DNA from: Haladaptatus halobius
GTDB lineage: Archaea; Halobacteriota; Halobacteria; Halobacteriales; Haladaptataceae
Assembly (NCBI RefSeq): GCF_020618475.1
Contig: NZ_CP085340.1
Span: 310,001 to 374,000, forward strand
Reading direction: 5' to 3'
DNA: 64,000 nt
Positions 18,890 through 27,662 of this stretch are shown piece by piece. Position numbers and translations under genes: made by a program. Position 1 is the stretch's first letter, and every line of letters starts with the position of its first letter. The notes under the pieces were generated by a model. That model saw only the letters and a program-made list of their open reading frames with translations, searched no databases and was not told where the DNA came from.

Positions 18890-19402
18890 TTATTTGGTCG
18901 GGTCGGACGGACTATCTCCCGGCTTTTCGGGGGCGCCGTTGGTATCATCCTCGGATTGTGGGCCACCACCCGTTTGTGCTTCTTGGGCCTCGCCCCAACC
19001 ACCAGCGTCGGTAATCTCAAAGAGTTTGCGCCAGTTCTCGTCGTCTTCGCTCTCTGGAAGCTGGTCACGTAACTGTTGAAAGTCAGACGGCGGCACGAGT
19101 GTACTCACGAGATCCATGATGACTCGGGCGTGATAGGCCGCTTCCGGTCGGTCAACACCTTCGATCTCGCTGATGCGCGAGACGAACTCCTTCCAATCGA
19201 ATCGCTGGCCGTGTTCGTGGACAGCACCAGTCATATACCACTTTATCTCCATCGGGAGCGAAGCGGCGAGATCCTCAGCTGCCCCTGCCGGGATTCGCTG
19301 ACCCAGGGTCATTAGCGTCGCCCGGATCGCTCGTACCGTCTCGCCTGTTGCTGGTAGTTCGAGACGGTGCTGTACTTGTCCTGTGAACTCATCGAAATTC
19401 AT
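18890..19402 (-). CDS. DUF2267 family protein
   Basis: 170 residues. MNFDEFTGQVQHRLELPATGETVRAIRATLMTLGQRIPAGAAEDLAASLPMEIKWYM is the diagnostic DUF2267 N-terminus, and EFVSRISEIEGVDRPEAAYHARVIMDLVSTLV the second repeat. The last about 35 residues are a Gly/Pro/Asp-rich tail. The family is helical and of unknown function, often near stress proteins; here a UspA-type gene follows downstream on the same strand, 240 bases before the gene at 20081. Confidence 0.88.
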   Translation of the reverse strand: MNFDEFTGQVQHRLELPATGETVRAIRATLMTLGQRIPAGAAEDLAASLPMEIKWYMTGAVHEHGQRFDWKEFVSRISEIEGVDRPEAAYHARVIMDLVSTLVPPSDFQQLRDQLPESEDDENWRKLFEITDAGGWGEAQEAQTGGGPQSEDDTNGAPEKPGDSPSDPTK

Positions 19403-19640
19403 GTGTCCCTTCCCCCTCTCGTACTACGCTCCAGGCATCCATAACTACTCGCCACCGGAACCCGCTCAGAAAAAGAATTTTCGTCCGGACATTTGATTTT
19501 CGGCGTACTGGTACACTAGCAAACGGTGACTGAAGTATGGCTCGAACTCCAACCAAAGGGGAACGGTACTTGGTACTGCAACGCCCAGTATGAGTATCTG
19601 TAGCGTGTTGCAGTAGGGCTTGACGTTGCCTCGGTCGTGT

Positions 19641-20081
19641 TCAGGCTTCAGTGGCCTTCGTAGATCCGACTACTACCACCGGAACCGTGGCAGATCGGAG
19701 AACGGCTTCAGTTGCATTTCCAAGAAGAATTGTTTTGAATGCTGACTTGCCCGTCTTTCCCATGACGATGAGGTCGATCTCGTGTTCGATGGCATAGTTA
19801 AGTATCTCCTCGTGAGGAATCCCCTCTCGTATCGAGGTTCGGAGATCGACATCCGTTCTAGCCACGGTCTCGATCGCTTCAAGCGCATTCGCACCTTCTT
19901 CACGGAGGTTTTGGTGAACGATCTCCGGTTTGACGATTGCGTTGTCGTATGCAGTCCGCACCTCAATCACGTAAAGCGCGTGAAGCTTCGTCTCGTACTG
20001 TCGTGCGAGACCGACGGCATGTTCGGCTGCAATTTTCGCGTCTTCGCTTCCATCAGTTGCGATGAGAATCTGGGTATACAT
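19641..20081 (-). CDS. Universal stress protein (UspA family)
   Basis: 146 residues, one Usp domain. MYTQILIATDGSEDAKIAAEHAVGLARQY begins it, and the ATP-binding signature VMGKTGKSAFKTILLGNATEAVLRSATVPVVVV (G-2x-G-9x-G-N/S) ends it, so it should be an ATP-binding type. Usp proteins help cells survive stress by unclear routes. Isolated gene. Confidence 0.92.
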   Translation of the reverse strand: MYTQILIATDGSEDAKIAAEHAVGLARQYETKLHALYVIEVRTAYDNAIVKPEIVHQNLREEGANALEAIETVARTDVDLRTSIREGIPHEEILNYAIEHEIDLIVMGKTGKSAFKTILLGNATEAVLRSATVPVVVVGSTKATEA

Positions 20082-20194
20082 TGTATTGGTATTGCATCCT
20101 CCATCCGCAAATAGGTGGTAGAGAGCTATAGAGGTAGTCGTCCGACAAAGGGCACTTTTTCACCGAACGATACAACTGTTCTGCACCAAAACAC

Positions 20195-21154
20195 TCAAAA
20201 GAGGTGACCGTTTATTTTCTCAGCCCTCCCGCCGATGTGCCAAATGCGAGATTCTATGTCCAACGCTTCAACTTCGTCTGAAACTTCTTCAGCGTATTCG
20301 GCGGTCGTGTTTAGATATGCTGTTGCTCCGGTGTCTGATGAGAAATAAACGGGGATGCCAGTTTCGCGTAGCCGACGTGCCAATCTGAGTAATTTGAGAG
20401 TCTCCGGCTGCCAATAAACCCACCCCTCGGGACCTGTCATAGTCACCGCGAGGAGGTTAAGCGAATCGCGCTCGGCAAGAGCGAACGTGGATTCGAAATT
20501 GCCGTTTTGGATTGCCTCACGCATCTCGACTAATACATTATGGATGTGTGCAAGCCGTCCTTGGAAAAGGTGAGACTGCGGCGTTTCCGTATGTGCACGC
20601 GAAGTCAGCTTGTATTTTGACACGACCCCAACGACGATCCGGATGTCCTCGTCGAACGAGTCGGGTACCCGCTCTGCGATGCAGTCTTCGTCGCTCATAC
20701 TAGTGTGCAAGTGTGAGAAGCCTCCTGTCACGCTGCGGGCGGCGGATGTGGCACCACGTCGGGCTAGTGCCGAGAGTTCACTACGAGAGAGATCCAGACC
20801 GACAGCTGTCGCTGCTGCAAGGGCGAGTGCAGCGAATGCGGATGCTGAAGCTCCGAGACCAATGTTCGACTCGAAGTTATTCTCGGAGACGACCCGTGCG
20901 TGGCTATCGACGCCAGAAAGCTTCCGAACATGGTCGATCACGGTCGTTACCCGTTCGTATCCTTCAGCGTCGATTGCAGAACCGTCCACGTGACAGGTAT
21001 CCGTATCGTACCCGAACTCCACGGTCGTCCGTGTCTCCGAGGGGGCAGTACAGACCGAAATCGAATCGTGATATGGAACGTTCAAGGCTGTGTTTCTGAG
21101 GCCATGATATTTTACTAATCCCTGGATTGGATGAGCACGTGCGCTCCCTTTCAT
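20195..21154 (-). CDS. mvaD: Phosphomevalonate decarboxylase (GHMP kinase superfamily)
   Basis: 319 residues. The GHMP fold shows the ATP loop NIGLGASASAFAALALAAA, the N-terminal strand GSARAHPIQGLVKYHGLRN and the C-terminal FSSDTGATAYLNTTAEYAEEV. It resembles archaeal MvaD. In haloarchaea the enzyme acts on mevalonate 5-phosphate, giving isopentenyl phosphate in the modified mevalonate pathway for lipids; the assignment to phosphomevalonate rather than diphosphomevalonate comes from that known work, not from residues I can prove. It follows an HTH gene on the same strand by 33 bases, probably an operon. Confidence 0.85.
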   Translation of the reverse strand: MKGSARAHPIQGLVKYHGLRNTALNVPYHDSISVCTAPSETRTTVEFGYDTDTCHVDGSAIDAEGYERVTTVIDHVRKLSGVDSHARVVSENNFESNIGLGASASAFAALALAAATAVGLDLSRSELSALARRGATSAARSVTGGFSHLHTSMSDEDCIAERVPDSFDEDIRIVVGVVSKYKLTSRAHTETPQSHLFQGRLAHIHNVLVEMREAIQNGNFESTFALAERDSLNLLAVTMTGPEGWVYWQPETLKLLRLARRLRETGIPVYFSSDTGATAYLNTTAEYAEEVSDEVEALDIESRIWHIGGRAEKINGHLF

Positions 21155-21187
21155 CGGTGAAGTGACTTTGATTGGTAGCCGGAAACG

Positions 21188-22003
21188 CTATTTTTCTCCG
21201 ACATCCACTACCTCATAGCTCAGGTTTTGCTCGCGAAGTTTATCGGTATGCCTCGATAGTACGTCTTTCGCAGTTAACAGCAGAACGTCGAGCCCTTTCG
21301 TGGCCGCCTCCTGAACTGCGGGGACACTTCCGAAACGAATGTCCACTTCAAGACTTGCAGCCGTGGCAGCAGCGAGTGCTTCGATCCCGGCAACTGCAAC
21401 TAAATCGTGTGAATCGGCCATCTCTAGTGTCTTATCCGGATTCACGGCTGAACTTCCTCCGTCTTGGACTTGAGGGATTGCGACAACCGTCACAGTTCCC
21501 AGTTCGTAATCGACGACTCCTTCGAAATTTGTGATCCCTACATCTTGACCTGCCTTCGCATCCGTTACTGCAACTGCGGTTGCACTCCCAGTCCTACCAG
21601 ACATGGCGCGTAGGGCACCGTCCTGCATCGTCAATGACACTGACTCTCCCTCACGGATCTCTGTTGTGGCAATTGCAGTCTCAATCTCAACCTGTTCGAT
21701 GACGTCCTGGGAAACGTGTTGGACGAAGTGGCGTAACTCGTCGGTCTGCGAAATCAACCAGTCGACGCCCTCCTTGGTCACTTCGTATCGGCCGCGACCG
21801 CGTTTGTTGACGTAGTCATGCTCGACTAAGTCCTTTAGATAATCACTAACGGCTTGCGCAGTGATGCCGATTGCATCGGCTATCTCTTGTTGGTTTACAG
21901 CGGGTTGTCGTTCGGCAATCTGTACCAGAATTTGATATCTGGTTGCGTTCCTTTTACTCTGGAGGACGCCGAATCCCTCGGCTTCGTCCGTATTCTTCGG
22001 CAT
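21188..22003 (-). CDS. HTH regulator of the haloarchaeal DUF7839 type
   Basis: 271 residues. The N-terminal winged helix is NATRYQILVQIAERQPAVNQQEIADAIGITAQAVSDYLKDLVEHDYVNKRGRGRYEVTKEG, with recognition helix TAQAVSDYLKDL. A roughly 180-residue effector part follows, with an ACT- or periplasmic-like alternation (VSLTMQDGALRAM, AGQDVGITNFEGVVDYELGTVTVVAIP) that may sense a metabolite. It is first in an operon with mvaD and divergent from the cobalamin operon, with about 150 bases shared. It could regulate either side. Confidence 0.75.
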   Translation of the reverse strand: MPKNTDEAEGFGVLQSKRNATRYQILVQIAERQPAVNQQEIADAIGITAQAVSDYLKDLVEHDYVNKRGRGRYEVTKEGVDWLISQTDELRHFVQHVSQDVIEQVEIETAIATTEIREGESVSLTMQDGALRAMSGRTGSATAVAVTDAKAGQDVGITNFEGVVDYELGTVTVVAIPQVQDGGSSAVNPDKTLEMADSHDLVAVAGIEALAAATAASLEVDIRFGSVPAVQEAATKGLDVLLLTAKDVLSRHTDKLREQNLSYEVVDVGEK

Positions 22004-22084
22004 TACGGTTTCTCTGATCCGAAAACTAAAGTATTTTTGCCTTAATTCGCGTGTAGTTGAGGTAGTAGGCTATTTACCGCTACC

Positions 22085-22150
22085 AACTAAACTTGGCTTT
22101 CGATAATACAACCAAAATTGTTTTACGCTCCACGATAGTTGTCTCTGGCG
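22085..22150 (+). promoter_or_regulatory. Upstream region of the cbiT operon with shared cobalamin-locus motifs
   Basis: It contains AATACAACCAAAATTG (22105-22120), ending 30 bases before the cbiT ATG; a 15-of-16 match lies before cobA in the same orientation to its gene. The stretch AAACTTGGCTTT (22089-22100) recurs with one base missing before the CbiX-like gene. A weak TATA-like TTTTACG sits at 22121-22127, where a leaderless haloarchaeal promoter would have its TATA box. No cobalamin-riboswitch fold is apparent. Confidence 0.5.
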
Positions 22151-22720
22151 ATGGCGAACGTATCGCTCCCCTACGACGCGAAGGCAGGCCCGACAAAACC
22201 AGAGGTCAGGGCCGTCCTTCTCAGCAAACTCGACCTTGATCCGACCGACCACTTTGTGGAGGTTGGTTCGTGTACTGGCGCAGTCACCATCGAGGCGGCG
22301 CGACGCGCCGGTCGAGTTACCGCGCTCGAACGAAAGTCAGAACGAATTGAAACCACTAAAAAGAATCTCACTGCCAACGATGTGACGGCGAACGTGAACC
22401 TCCGAGAGGCCGAAGCACCGGAGGGACTACCAGAGGATGCAGACGTTCTGTTCATTGGTGGCAGTCGGAACTACGAGGCAGTCCTCGACACCGCGGTCGA
22501 AACGGATGTCGACCGTGTAGTCATGAACGTTTCGCGGCTCGAAGTCGCCGGGGCCGCCACCGAAGCGTTCCGTGAACGGGATCTCCTCGAAGAGGTCATC
22601 CAGTTCCAGGTGAGTCACGGCTACGAACTCGCCGGCGCGACGAGTTTCGACTCGGAGAACCCGGTGTACATGTTGGTGGGCGGAACCGGTGAGGTTGCGA
22701 CAGACGGAGGACGACGATGA
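22151..22720 (+). CDS. cbiT: Cobalt-precorrin C15-methyltransferase/decarboxylase CbiT
   Basis: 189 residues from ATG 22151 (MANVSLPYDAKAGPTKPEVRAV). The GPTKPEVRA box is the CbiT entry motif, FVEVGSCTGAVTIEAAR is motif I of the SAM-binding Rossmann fold, and ADVLFIGGS motif IV. CbiT methylates C15 and decarboxylates the C12 acetate in the anaerobic corrin pathway. It is first in an eleven-gene run and its stop overlaps cbiL by ATGA. Confidence 0.92.
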   Translation: MANVSLPYDAKAGPTKPEVRAVLLSKLDLDPTDHFVEVGSCTGAVTIEAARRAGRVTALERKSERIETTKKNLTANDVTANVNLREAEAPEGLPEDADVLFIGGSRNYEAVLDTAVETDVDRVVMNVSRLEVAGAATEAFRERDLLEEVIQFQVSHGYELAGATSFDSENPVYMLVGGTGEVATDGGRR

Positions 22721-23580
22721 CCCTCTACGGTATCGGACTAGGGCCAGGTGACGCCGACCTCGTGACTGTACGCGGACGTCGCGTCCTCAAAGAGGCAGAC
22801 GTAGTCTACTCACCCGGACGCCTCTCTCGTTCGGTGGTGACCGAGTACGTTTCCGAGGAGCAGATCGGTGACGTCAACTTTCCCATGACCCGTGACGAGG
22901 ATGAACTCCGACGAGCCTGGAAAGAAGCCGCCGCAGAAATCGCGCCGCATGCTCGCGACGGAACTGCTGCATTCGTCACGCTCGGCGATCCGAACGTCTA
23001 TTCTACATTCGGACACCTGCGGCGGACGCTCTCAACGTTGCATTCGGATATCGAAGTTGAGATAGTTCCCGGAGTAAGCGCTGTAACCGCTTTCACGACG
23101 GCACTTGGTGTCGAAATATCTTCGGGAGCGAGCCTCGCGCTTCACGAGGCTGCTCGTGGTGCCGCTCCCACGGGCCCAGATCGGATGATTTTATTCAAAG
23201 TCACCGACGTCCCGACGACGCACGAGCAGCTCATTGATGCTGGCTACGACGTGGTGTACGGCCGCCGACTGTACATGGAACAGGGCGAGACCGTCGTGAC
23301 GGACGATCCCGAGACCCTGACCGAACGTGACTACTACACATTGGCCTACGCGGAGAGATGCGACATCGATTCGGAGCCGGCGACCGCGAAGTTCACTGAG
23401 TCGGAGCAGGGTAATGCGGCGGACGGAGAAACCGTGACGACCGATGGTGGGTCGCGAGATAGTGTTAATTCGAAGGAGGATCCTACCGCAAACCGGAAAA
23501 TGTCGAGTGACATCGAGAGATCTGAATGGGCAGAAGGTGGAGCCTGTGGCAACGAAGTACCGGAGGTGCCACCGCGATGA
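22717..23580 (+). CDS. cbiL: Cobalt-precorrin-2 C20-methyltransferase CbiL
   Basis: 287 residues. The tetrapyrrole methylase fold shows YGIGLGPGDADLVTVRG at the start, VTLGDPNVYSTF for the SAM loop and EIVPGVSAVTAF; these boxes mark the CbiL/CobI group. It transfers the C20 methyl from SAM to cobalt-precorrin-2. The last about 55 residues (from FTESEQGNAADGE) are an acidic, Ser/Asn-rich tail beyond the usual domain. Start overlaps cbiT and stop overlaps cbiF, both by ATGA. Confidence 0.92.
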   Translation: MTLYGIGLGPGDADLVTVRGRRVLKEADVVYSPGRLSRSVVTEYVSEEQIGDVNFPMTRDEDELRRAWKEAAAEIAPHARDGTAAFVTLGDPNVYSTFGHLRRTLSTLHSDIEVEIVPGVSAVTAFTTALGVEISSGASLALHEAARGAAPTGPDRMILFKVTDVPTTHEQLIDAGYDVVYGRRLYMEQGETVVTDDPETLTERDYYTLAYAERCDIDSEPATAKFTESEQGNAADGETVTTDGGSRDSVNSKEDPTANRKMSSDIERSEWAEGGACGNEVPEVPPR

Positions 23581-24443
23581 CCGACCCCCAAGACGCCATC
23601 GACGCGGAGGCGGCTACCCGAGCGACGGAGCGAGACCCCCGAATCGAAGAGCGAACTGCCGGCGAGGTGCAGGAAGGCATCCCGTTCATCGGTGCCGGTC
23701 CCGGCGACCCCGGATTACTCACCGTCACTGGCAGGGAACTGGTCGAGACGGCAGACCTCGTCGTCCACGCCGGGTCGTTGGTCAACAGCGAGCTCCTCGA
23801 CGAATACTGCGCGGACGCCGAGCAGGTGTCGAGCATCGGCAAAGACTTGGAGGAGCTGGTGCCGCTGATTCGGGACGCCTACGAAGCTGGGCGGAACGTC
23901 GTTCGCCTTCATAGTGGCGACCCCGCAATCTACGGGGCGGCCGTAGAGCAGATGGACGCGCTGGAGCACGAGGGCATCCCGACCTACCTCGTGCCAGGTG
24001 TGACCTCGGCGTTCGCAGCTAGTGCGACGCTCCGAACCCAACTCACGCTGAACGGCGTGGCGAATCACGTTGTGTTCACTCGTCCTCAGGGGAAGACACT
24101 CGATCCCGAAGATGACCATATCAGTGAATTCGTCGAGATGGGTGACGTGACGACCTGCATCTACCTCGGAACCCACGCGGTCGGCGAGACGATGAACCGC
24201 CTCCTCAAGGACGGCCACGACCCGGAGACGCCAGTTACCGTCGTCTATCACGCGTCGTGGTCGGACGAGGAGGTCATCGAAGGCACAATCGGAACAATCG
24301 GCGAGCAGCTGGAGGCAGCGGGGTACCGTGCGTCTGCGCTCGTCATCATCGGCGACGCGGTGCGAAAAGCGGGTTATGAGCGCTCCTTCCTATACGGAGA
24401 CTGGGCGAACCGCAATTCCACAGAGAGCGAGGCAGACGACTAG
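23577..24443 (+). CDS. cbiF: Cobalt-precorrin-4 C11-methyltransferase CbiF
   Basis: 288 residues from the ATG at 23577, which overlaps the cbiL TGA. PFIGAGPGDPGLLTVTGRELVETADLVVHAGSLVN is the CbiF/CobM signature, with RLHSGDPAIYGA, VPGVTSAFAASA and VVYHASWSDE further on. It methylates C11 of cobalt-precorrin-4. A 35-residue acidic N-terminal extension precedes the domain. It ends in TAG, showing that TAG is a normal stop here. Confidence 0.93.
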   Translation: MTDPQDAIDAEAATRATERDPRIEERTAGEVQEGIPFIGAGPGDPGLLTVTGRELVETADLVVHAGSLVNSELLDEYCADAEQVSSIGKDLEELVPLIRDAYEAGRNVVRLHSGDPAIYGAAVEQMDALEHEGIPTYLVPGVTSAFAASATLRTQLTLNGVANHVVFTRPQGKTLDPEDDHISEFVEMGDVTTCIYLGTHAVGETMNRLLKDGHDPETPVTVVYHASWSDEEVIEGTIGTIGEQLEAAGYRASALVIIGDAVRKAGYERSFLYGDWANRNSTESEADD

Positions 24444-24445
24444 CC

Positions 24446-25426
24446 ATGAGTACTGACACAAAGGACACGGATTCGGACGAATCAGACGGCCACTGCTCCA
24501 CGCCGGACTCAGACGGCGAAGTGGCCGAGGAGATTGCTATCATCAGCTTCGAGCGCAAGCTCGACACCGCTCACGAGATCGAGGAGGGAATCGGCGACGG
24601 CTACGAGCGAGTGGACATCATCGAGTACCACAGTGACGTGTTCGCGGAGCATTGGGGCGAGTACGATTGCTTCGTTGGACTGATGGCCTCGGGCATCGCG
24701 ATGCGCAAAACCGCGCCGCTCCTCGACGATAAGTGGGACGACCCTGCAATCGTGGTCGTCGACGAGGAACTCACGTGGGCCATCCCGATCACGGGCGGCC
24801 ATCACGGTGCGAATCAGGTCGCCCACGATCTCTCACAACTGGGCGCAGTCCCGGCGATGACGACCGCGAGCGAGGCTGCGGGCAAGCAGGGCGTCGAGAG
24901 CAAGGCGAAGACGCTGGACACCCACGTCGTCAACGGCGATTCGACGGTCGCGACGAACCTCGCCGTTTTGAACGATGAACTCGGTCCGGTGGCCCGTCTC
25001 GACGGCCCCCGAGCGGTCCTCGTCGGCGACGACGTGACCGTTCTCAAGCGCAACGGCGAGGACGGCGTCGTCCTCGGGACCGGCACCGTCTCGGGGGTGA
25101 AGAAAGCGCAGGTACTCGATGCCTGGGAGGCTGTCCTTGACGACCTGGGTCTAGAGTTCTCCGACGTGGAGTTCGTCGCGACCGGCACTCGAAAGGAGGG
25201 TGAAGAAGGACTCTACGAGGCAGCCCAGGAGATCAGTGCGGGGGTCGTCCTCTTTGAGAAGGAAACGCTGGAGGAGTTCGAGGGGCCCTCACCCTCGCGG
25301 TCGAAGGAACTCATCGGCTGGCCGGGTATCGCTGAAGCGTCGGCTATTGCCGGCGGCCGCGAGCACGACCTTGCCCGGAAGAAAGAGCGGTTCGATGACG
25401 CCGTGACCGTCGCGGTGGGGCGGTAA
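24446..25426 (+). CDS. cbiG: Cobalt-precorrin-5A hydrolase CbiG
   Basis: 326 residues. The N-terminal domain has YHSDVFAEHWGEYDCFVGLMASGIAMRKTAPLLDDKWDDPAIVVVDEELTWAIPITGGHHGAN, the CbiG hallmark. The C-terminal domain has FVATGTRKEGEEGLYEAAQ and GIAEASAIAGG. CbiG opens the delta-lactone and releases acetaldehyde during ring contraction in the anaerobic route. An acidic tail of about 28 residues precedes the fold. It follows cbiF by 2 bases and precedes cbiH by 1. Confidence 0.93.
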   Translation: MSTDTKDTDSDESDGHCSTPDSDGEVAEEIAIISFERKLDTAHEIEEGIGDGYERVDIIEYHSDVFAEHWGEYDCFVGLMASGIAMRKTAPLLDDKWDDPAIVVVDEELTWAIPITGGHHGANQVAHDLSQLGAVPAMTTASEAAGKQGVESKAKTLDTHVVNGDSTVATNLAVLNDELGPVARLDGPRAVLVGDDVTVLKRNGEDGVVLGTGTVSGVKKAQVLDAWEAVLDDLGLEFSDVEFVATGTRKEGEEGLYEAAQEISAGVVLFEKETLEEFEGPSPSRSKELIGWPGIAEASAIAGGREHDLARKKERFDDAVTVAVGR

Positions 25427-25427
25427 C

Positions 25428-26330
25428 ATGGATGGCAGAGATGCCGCCACCGCCGACGCGATGGGGACCCTCTTCGTCGTTGGCATCGGCCCTGGACTGC
25501 CCCACGCGATGACGCAGCGGGCCAAGGACGTCATCACCACCGCCGATTGCGTCATCGCGTCGAACCTCTACCAGGAGTTCCTCCGTCGCGACGGAACGCT
25601 CCCCCCAGAAAACACCGAGGTGGAAGCCGCACCTGACGGGGGGACGGCGGCAGGAGCCGAGTCCGGTACCGTCTTCGAACGGCCAGGGGGTACCCGCCAG
25701 ACCCTCATCTGCTCGACGATGGGGAAGCAGGTCGAACTGGCCCGTGAGGCGTTCCAGCGCGTCCGGGCGGGCGAAGATGTCGCCCACGTTTCTGGCGGCG
25801 ATCCGAACGTCTACGGCAAGAGCGACCTCCTGTACACAATGGCCGAGGCGGACGAGGCGGACGACGTTCCCATCGAGGTGGTCCCCGGTGTGACGGCGGC
25901 GCTCGGTGGCGCGGCCAATCTCGGCGCACCGCTGTCGAACGACTTCTGTACGGTCTCGCTGTCCGACAAGTGGCGCGGATGGGACGAGATCGAAGAGAAA
26001 CTGCGAGCCGCGGCGATCAGTGGGTTCGTCATCGTCCTTTACAACTGCTGGCGTGACTATCAGCGCGCTATCGACGTGGTTCGCGAGGAGCGAGCCGAGG
26101 ACGTACCGGTCGGCATCTTCAACGACGCCGGCCGCGGCGACGCAGGTCGAAATCTGGACGACGAGACACACACCATCACCACCCTCGGCGAGGCGAACGA
26201 CCACAACGACGAGGTCGGCGGGATGGGAACGTCCATTCTGATCGGCAATCACGAGACGACGGTCTGGGAGAACGACTACGGCAAACACCTCGTCACCCCG
26301 CGCGGCGGGCGTGACGTCGACGACTTCTGA
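25428..26330 (+). CDS. cbiH: Precorrin-3B C17-methyltransferase, first copy
   Basis: 300 residues. FVVGIGPGLPHAMTQRAKDVI, HVSGGDPNVYGKSDLLY, EVVPGVTAALGGAANLGAPLSNDFCTVSLSDKW and VLYNCW match the CbiH/CobJ tetrapyrrole methylase group. Haloarchaea carry two CbiH-type genes in tandem; this copy has a longer loop (residues about 65-85, GG/AG-rich) and an IVLYNCWRDYQR box. Whether both copies methylate C17 or one has taken over another step is unproven. Confidence 0.88.
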   Translation: MDGRDAATADAMGTLFVVGIGPGLPHAMTQRAKDVITTADCVIASNLYQEFLRRDGTLPPENTEVEAAPDGGTAAGAESGTVFERPGGTRQTLICSTMGKQVELAREAFQRVRAGEDVAHVSGGDPNVYGKSDLLYTMAEADEADDVPIEVVPGVTAALGGAANLGAPLSNDFCTVSLSDKWRGWDEIEEKLRAAAISGFVIVLYNCWRDYQRAIDVVREERAEDVPVGIFNDAGRGDAGRNLDDETHTITTLGEANDHNDEVGGMGTSILIGNHETTVWENDYGKHLVTPRGGRDVDDF

Positions 26331-26332
26331 CA

Positions 26333-27409
26333 ATGAGCACTGACGACACCACCACTGAGAAGAGCACAGACACCGAAACCAGCTGTGGCGCGAGCGACGA
26401 TTCGAACGCGGCTGAAACTGCGACTGACACCGAATCGGGTTCGGAATGCGGAGCTTCGACCCCGGACGCCGAGGCCGACGGTGGCGTCACGAGCGCAGCT
26501 GGAACGGTGACAGACGTTGATGAGAGCACGTCGACGTGTGGCGGGTCCACGACGTCGTCGAGTTCTGCATGCGGCAGTTCGAAGAAGTCGGCGACCGACG
26601 AGAAGGTCGGGTCGACCGTCGACGACTTCGAGGCAGATCCCGGACGACTCATTGCAGTTGGCTTGGGTCCCGGACAGCCGGCAGGGATGACCCAGCGTGC
26701 CCGCGGGGCGCTGCTCGACGCGGAGCATATCGTCGGGTACACCACGTACGTCGAACTCCTGCCAGAGGAGGTCACGGAGTCGGCAGAGGAACTGTACGAC
26801 ACGCCGATGTGTGGCGAAGTGTCTCGCACGGAGGAAGCGATCGACCGCGCGCTCGCAGGCAACGACGTCGCCATCATCGGAAGCGGCGATCCGAACGTCT
26901 ACGCGCTGGCCGGTCTGGCGCTAGAGATCCTCGAGTCGAAGGGCGCGACCGCGAGCATGGTCGACTTCGAGGTCGTTCCAGGCGTCCCCGCTGCCCAGTC
27001 CTGTGGCGCGCGGTTGGGCGCACCGCTCGTGAACGACACAGTCAGTATCTCCCTGTCGGACCACCTGACATCGATGCCGACCATCGAGTCACGGCTCCAC
27101 GCGGCAGCCAAGGAGGGCTTCACCATCTCTATCTACAACCCCTGGAGCCGCAAGCGTCGGGAGAACTTCCAGAAGTGCTGTGAGATTCTTTTAGAGCACC
27201 GCGCACCGGACACGCCCGTCGGGGTCGTCCACGGAGCGGGCCGCGACGACGAGGAGGTTGAGATCGTCGAACTCGGCGAGCTCGAGGACCTCGGCGAGAC
27301 GGACCTCATCGACATGACTACGACGATCCTCGTCGGAAACGAGGAGACGTACGTCTGGGACGATCGGATGGTGACGCCGCGGGGGTACGAGTCCAAGTAT
27401 GACTACTGA
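26333..27409 (+). CDS. cbiH2: Precorrin-3B C17-methyltransferase, second copy
   Basis: 358 residues. The methylase core starts near residue 103 (RLIAVGLGPGQPAGMTQRARGALLDAEHIVGYTTYVELL). It continues with IGSGDPNVYALAGLALE, EVVPGVPAAQSCGARLGAPL and ISIYNPWSRKRRENF, the NPxSxxR box being classic CbiH/CobJ. The first about 100 residues are low-complexity, rich in Asp, Thr, Ser and Cys (pairs in STCGGS and SACGSS), probably disordered and possibly metal-binding. It overlaps the next gene by 11 bases. Confidence 0.9.
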   Translation: MSTDDTTTEKSTDTETSCGASDDSNAAETATDTESGSECGASTPDAEADGGVTSAAGTVTDVDESTSTCGGSTTSSSSACGSSKKSATDEKVGSTVDDFEADPGRLIAVGLGPGQPAGMTQRARGALLDAEHIVGYTTYVELLPEEVTESAEELYDTPMCGEVSRTEEAIDRALAGNDVAIIGSGDPNVYALAGLALEILESKGATASMVDFEVVPGVPAAQSCGARLGAPLVNDTVSISLSDHLTSMPTIESRLHAAAKEGFTISIYNPWSRKRRENFQKCCEILLEHRAPDTPVGVVHGAGRDDEEVEIVELGELEDLGETDLIDMTTTILVGNEETYVWDDRMVTPRGYESKYDY

Positions 27410-27662
27410 GTATCAGGTACGGCTCGACCGCAACGCCTGTGATGGTGTGTTCGCCTGTCTCGTCCGAGACGACCGCTTCGTCGAGGCCTCGGACGGGTTG
27501 GCGACAATCGACTGGAGCGGCGACTATAGCCACCAGGAGTGCGAGGTGAGCGGAAAACAACTCGTGACATTCACTGACGATCAGCTGACAGCGGCCAAAA
27601 AGGCGGCCCGCGCCTGCCCGGTCGACGCGATCGAGGTGCTGACGGAGGAAGACGATGAGTGA
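27399..27662 (+). CDS. Small ferredoxin-like protein in the cobalamin operon
   Basis: 87 residues. VRLDRNACDGVFACLVRD near the start, a middle Cys in ECEVSGKQ and ARACPVDAIEV near the end follow the layout of a single-cluster (3Fe-4S/4Fe-4S) ferredoxin, with Cys in CDGVFAC and ACPVDAI. It probably donates electrons to a corrin step, perhaps a reductase or the cobalt reduction needed before adenosylation. It overlaps cbiH2 by 11 bases and the next gene by 8, so it is firmly part of the operon. Confidence 0.75.
   Translation: MTTEYQVRLDRNACDGVFACLVRDDRFVEASDGLATIDWSGDYSHQECEVSGKQLVTFTDDQLTAAKKAARACPVDAIEVLTEEDDE

Noticed and set aside
22004..22150. Cobalamin riboswitch before the cbi operon
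   Set aside because: No B12-box-like sequence or long structured leader is visible, and the promoter looks leaderless.
25344..26333. Long minus-strand frame opposite the first cbiH
   Set aside because: High-GC codon use leaves antisense frames open; the plus strand carries a full CbiH with family motifs. Similar shadows opposite thiC (31295-32251), cobN (38142-39218, 39417-40367) and parA (11121-11933) were dropped for the same reason.
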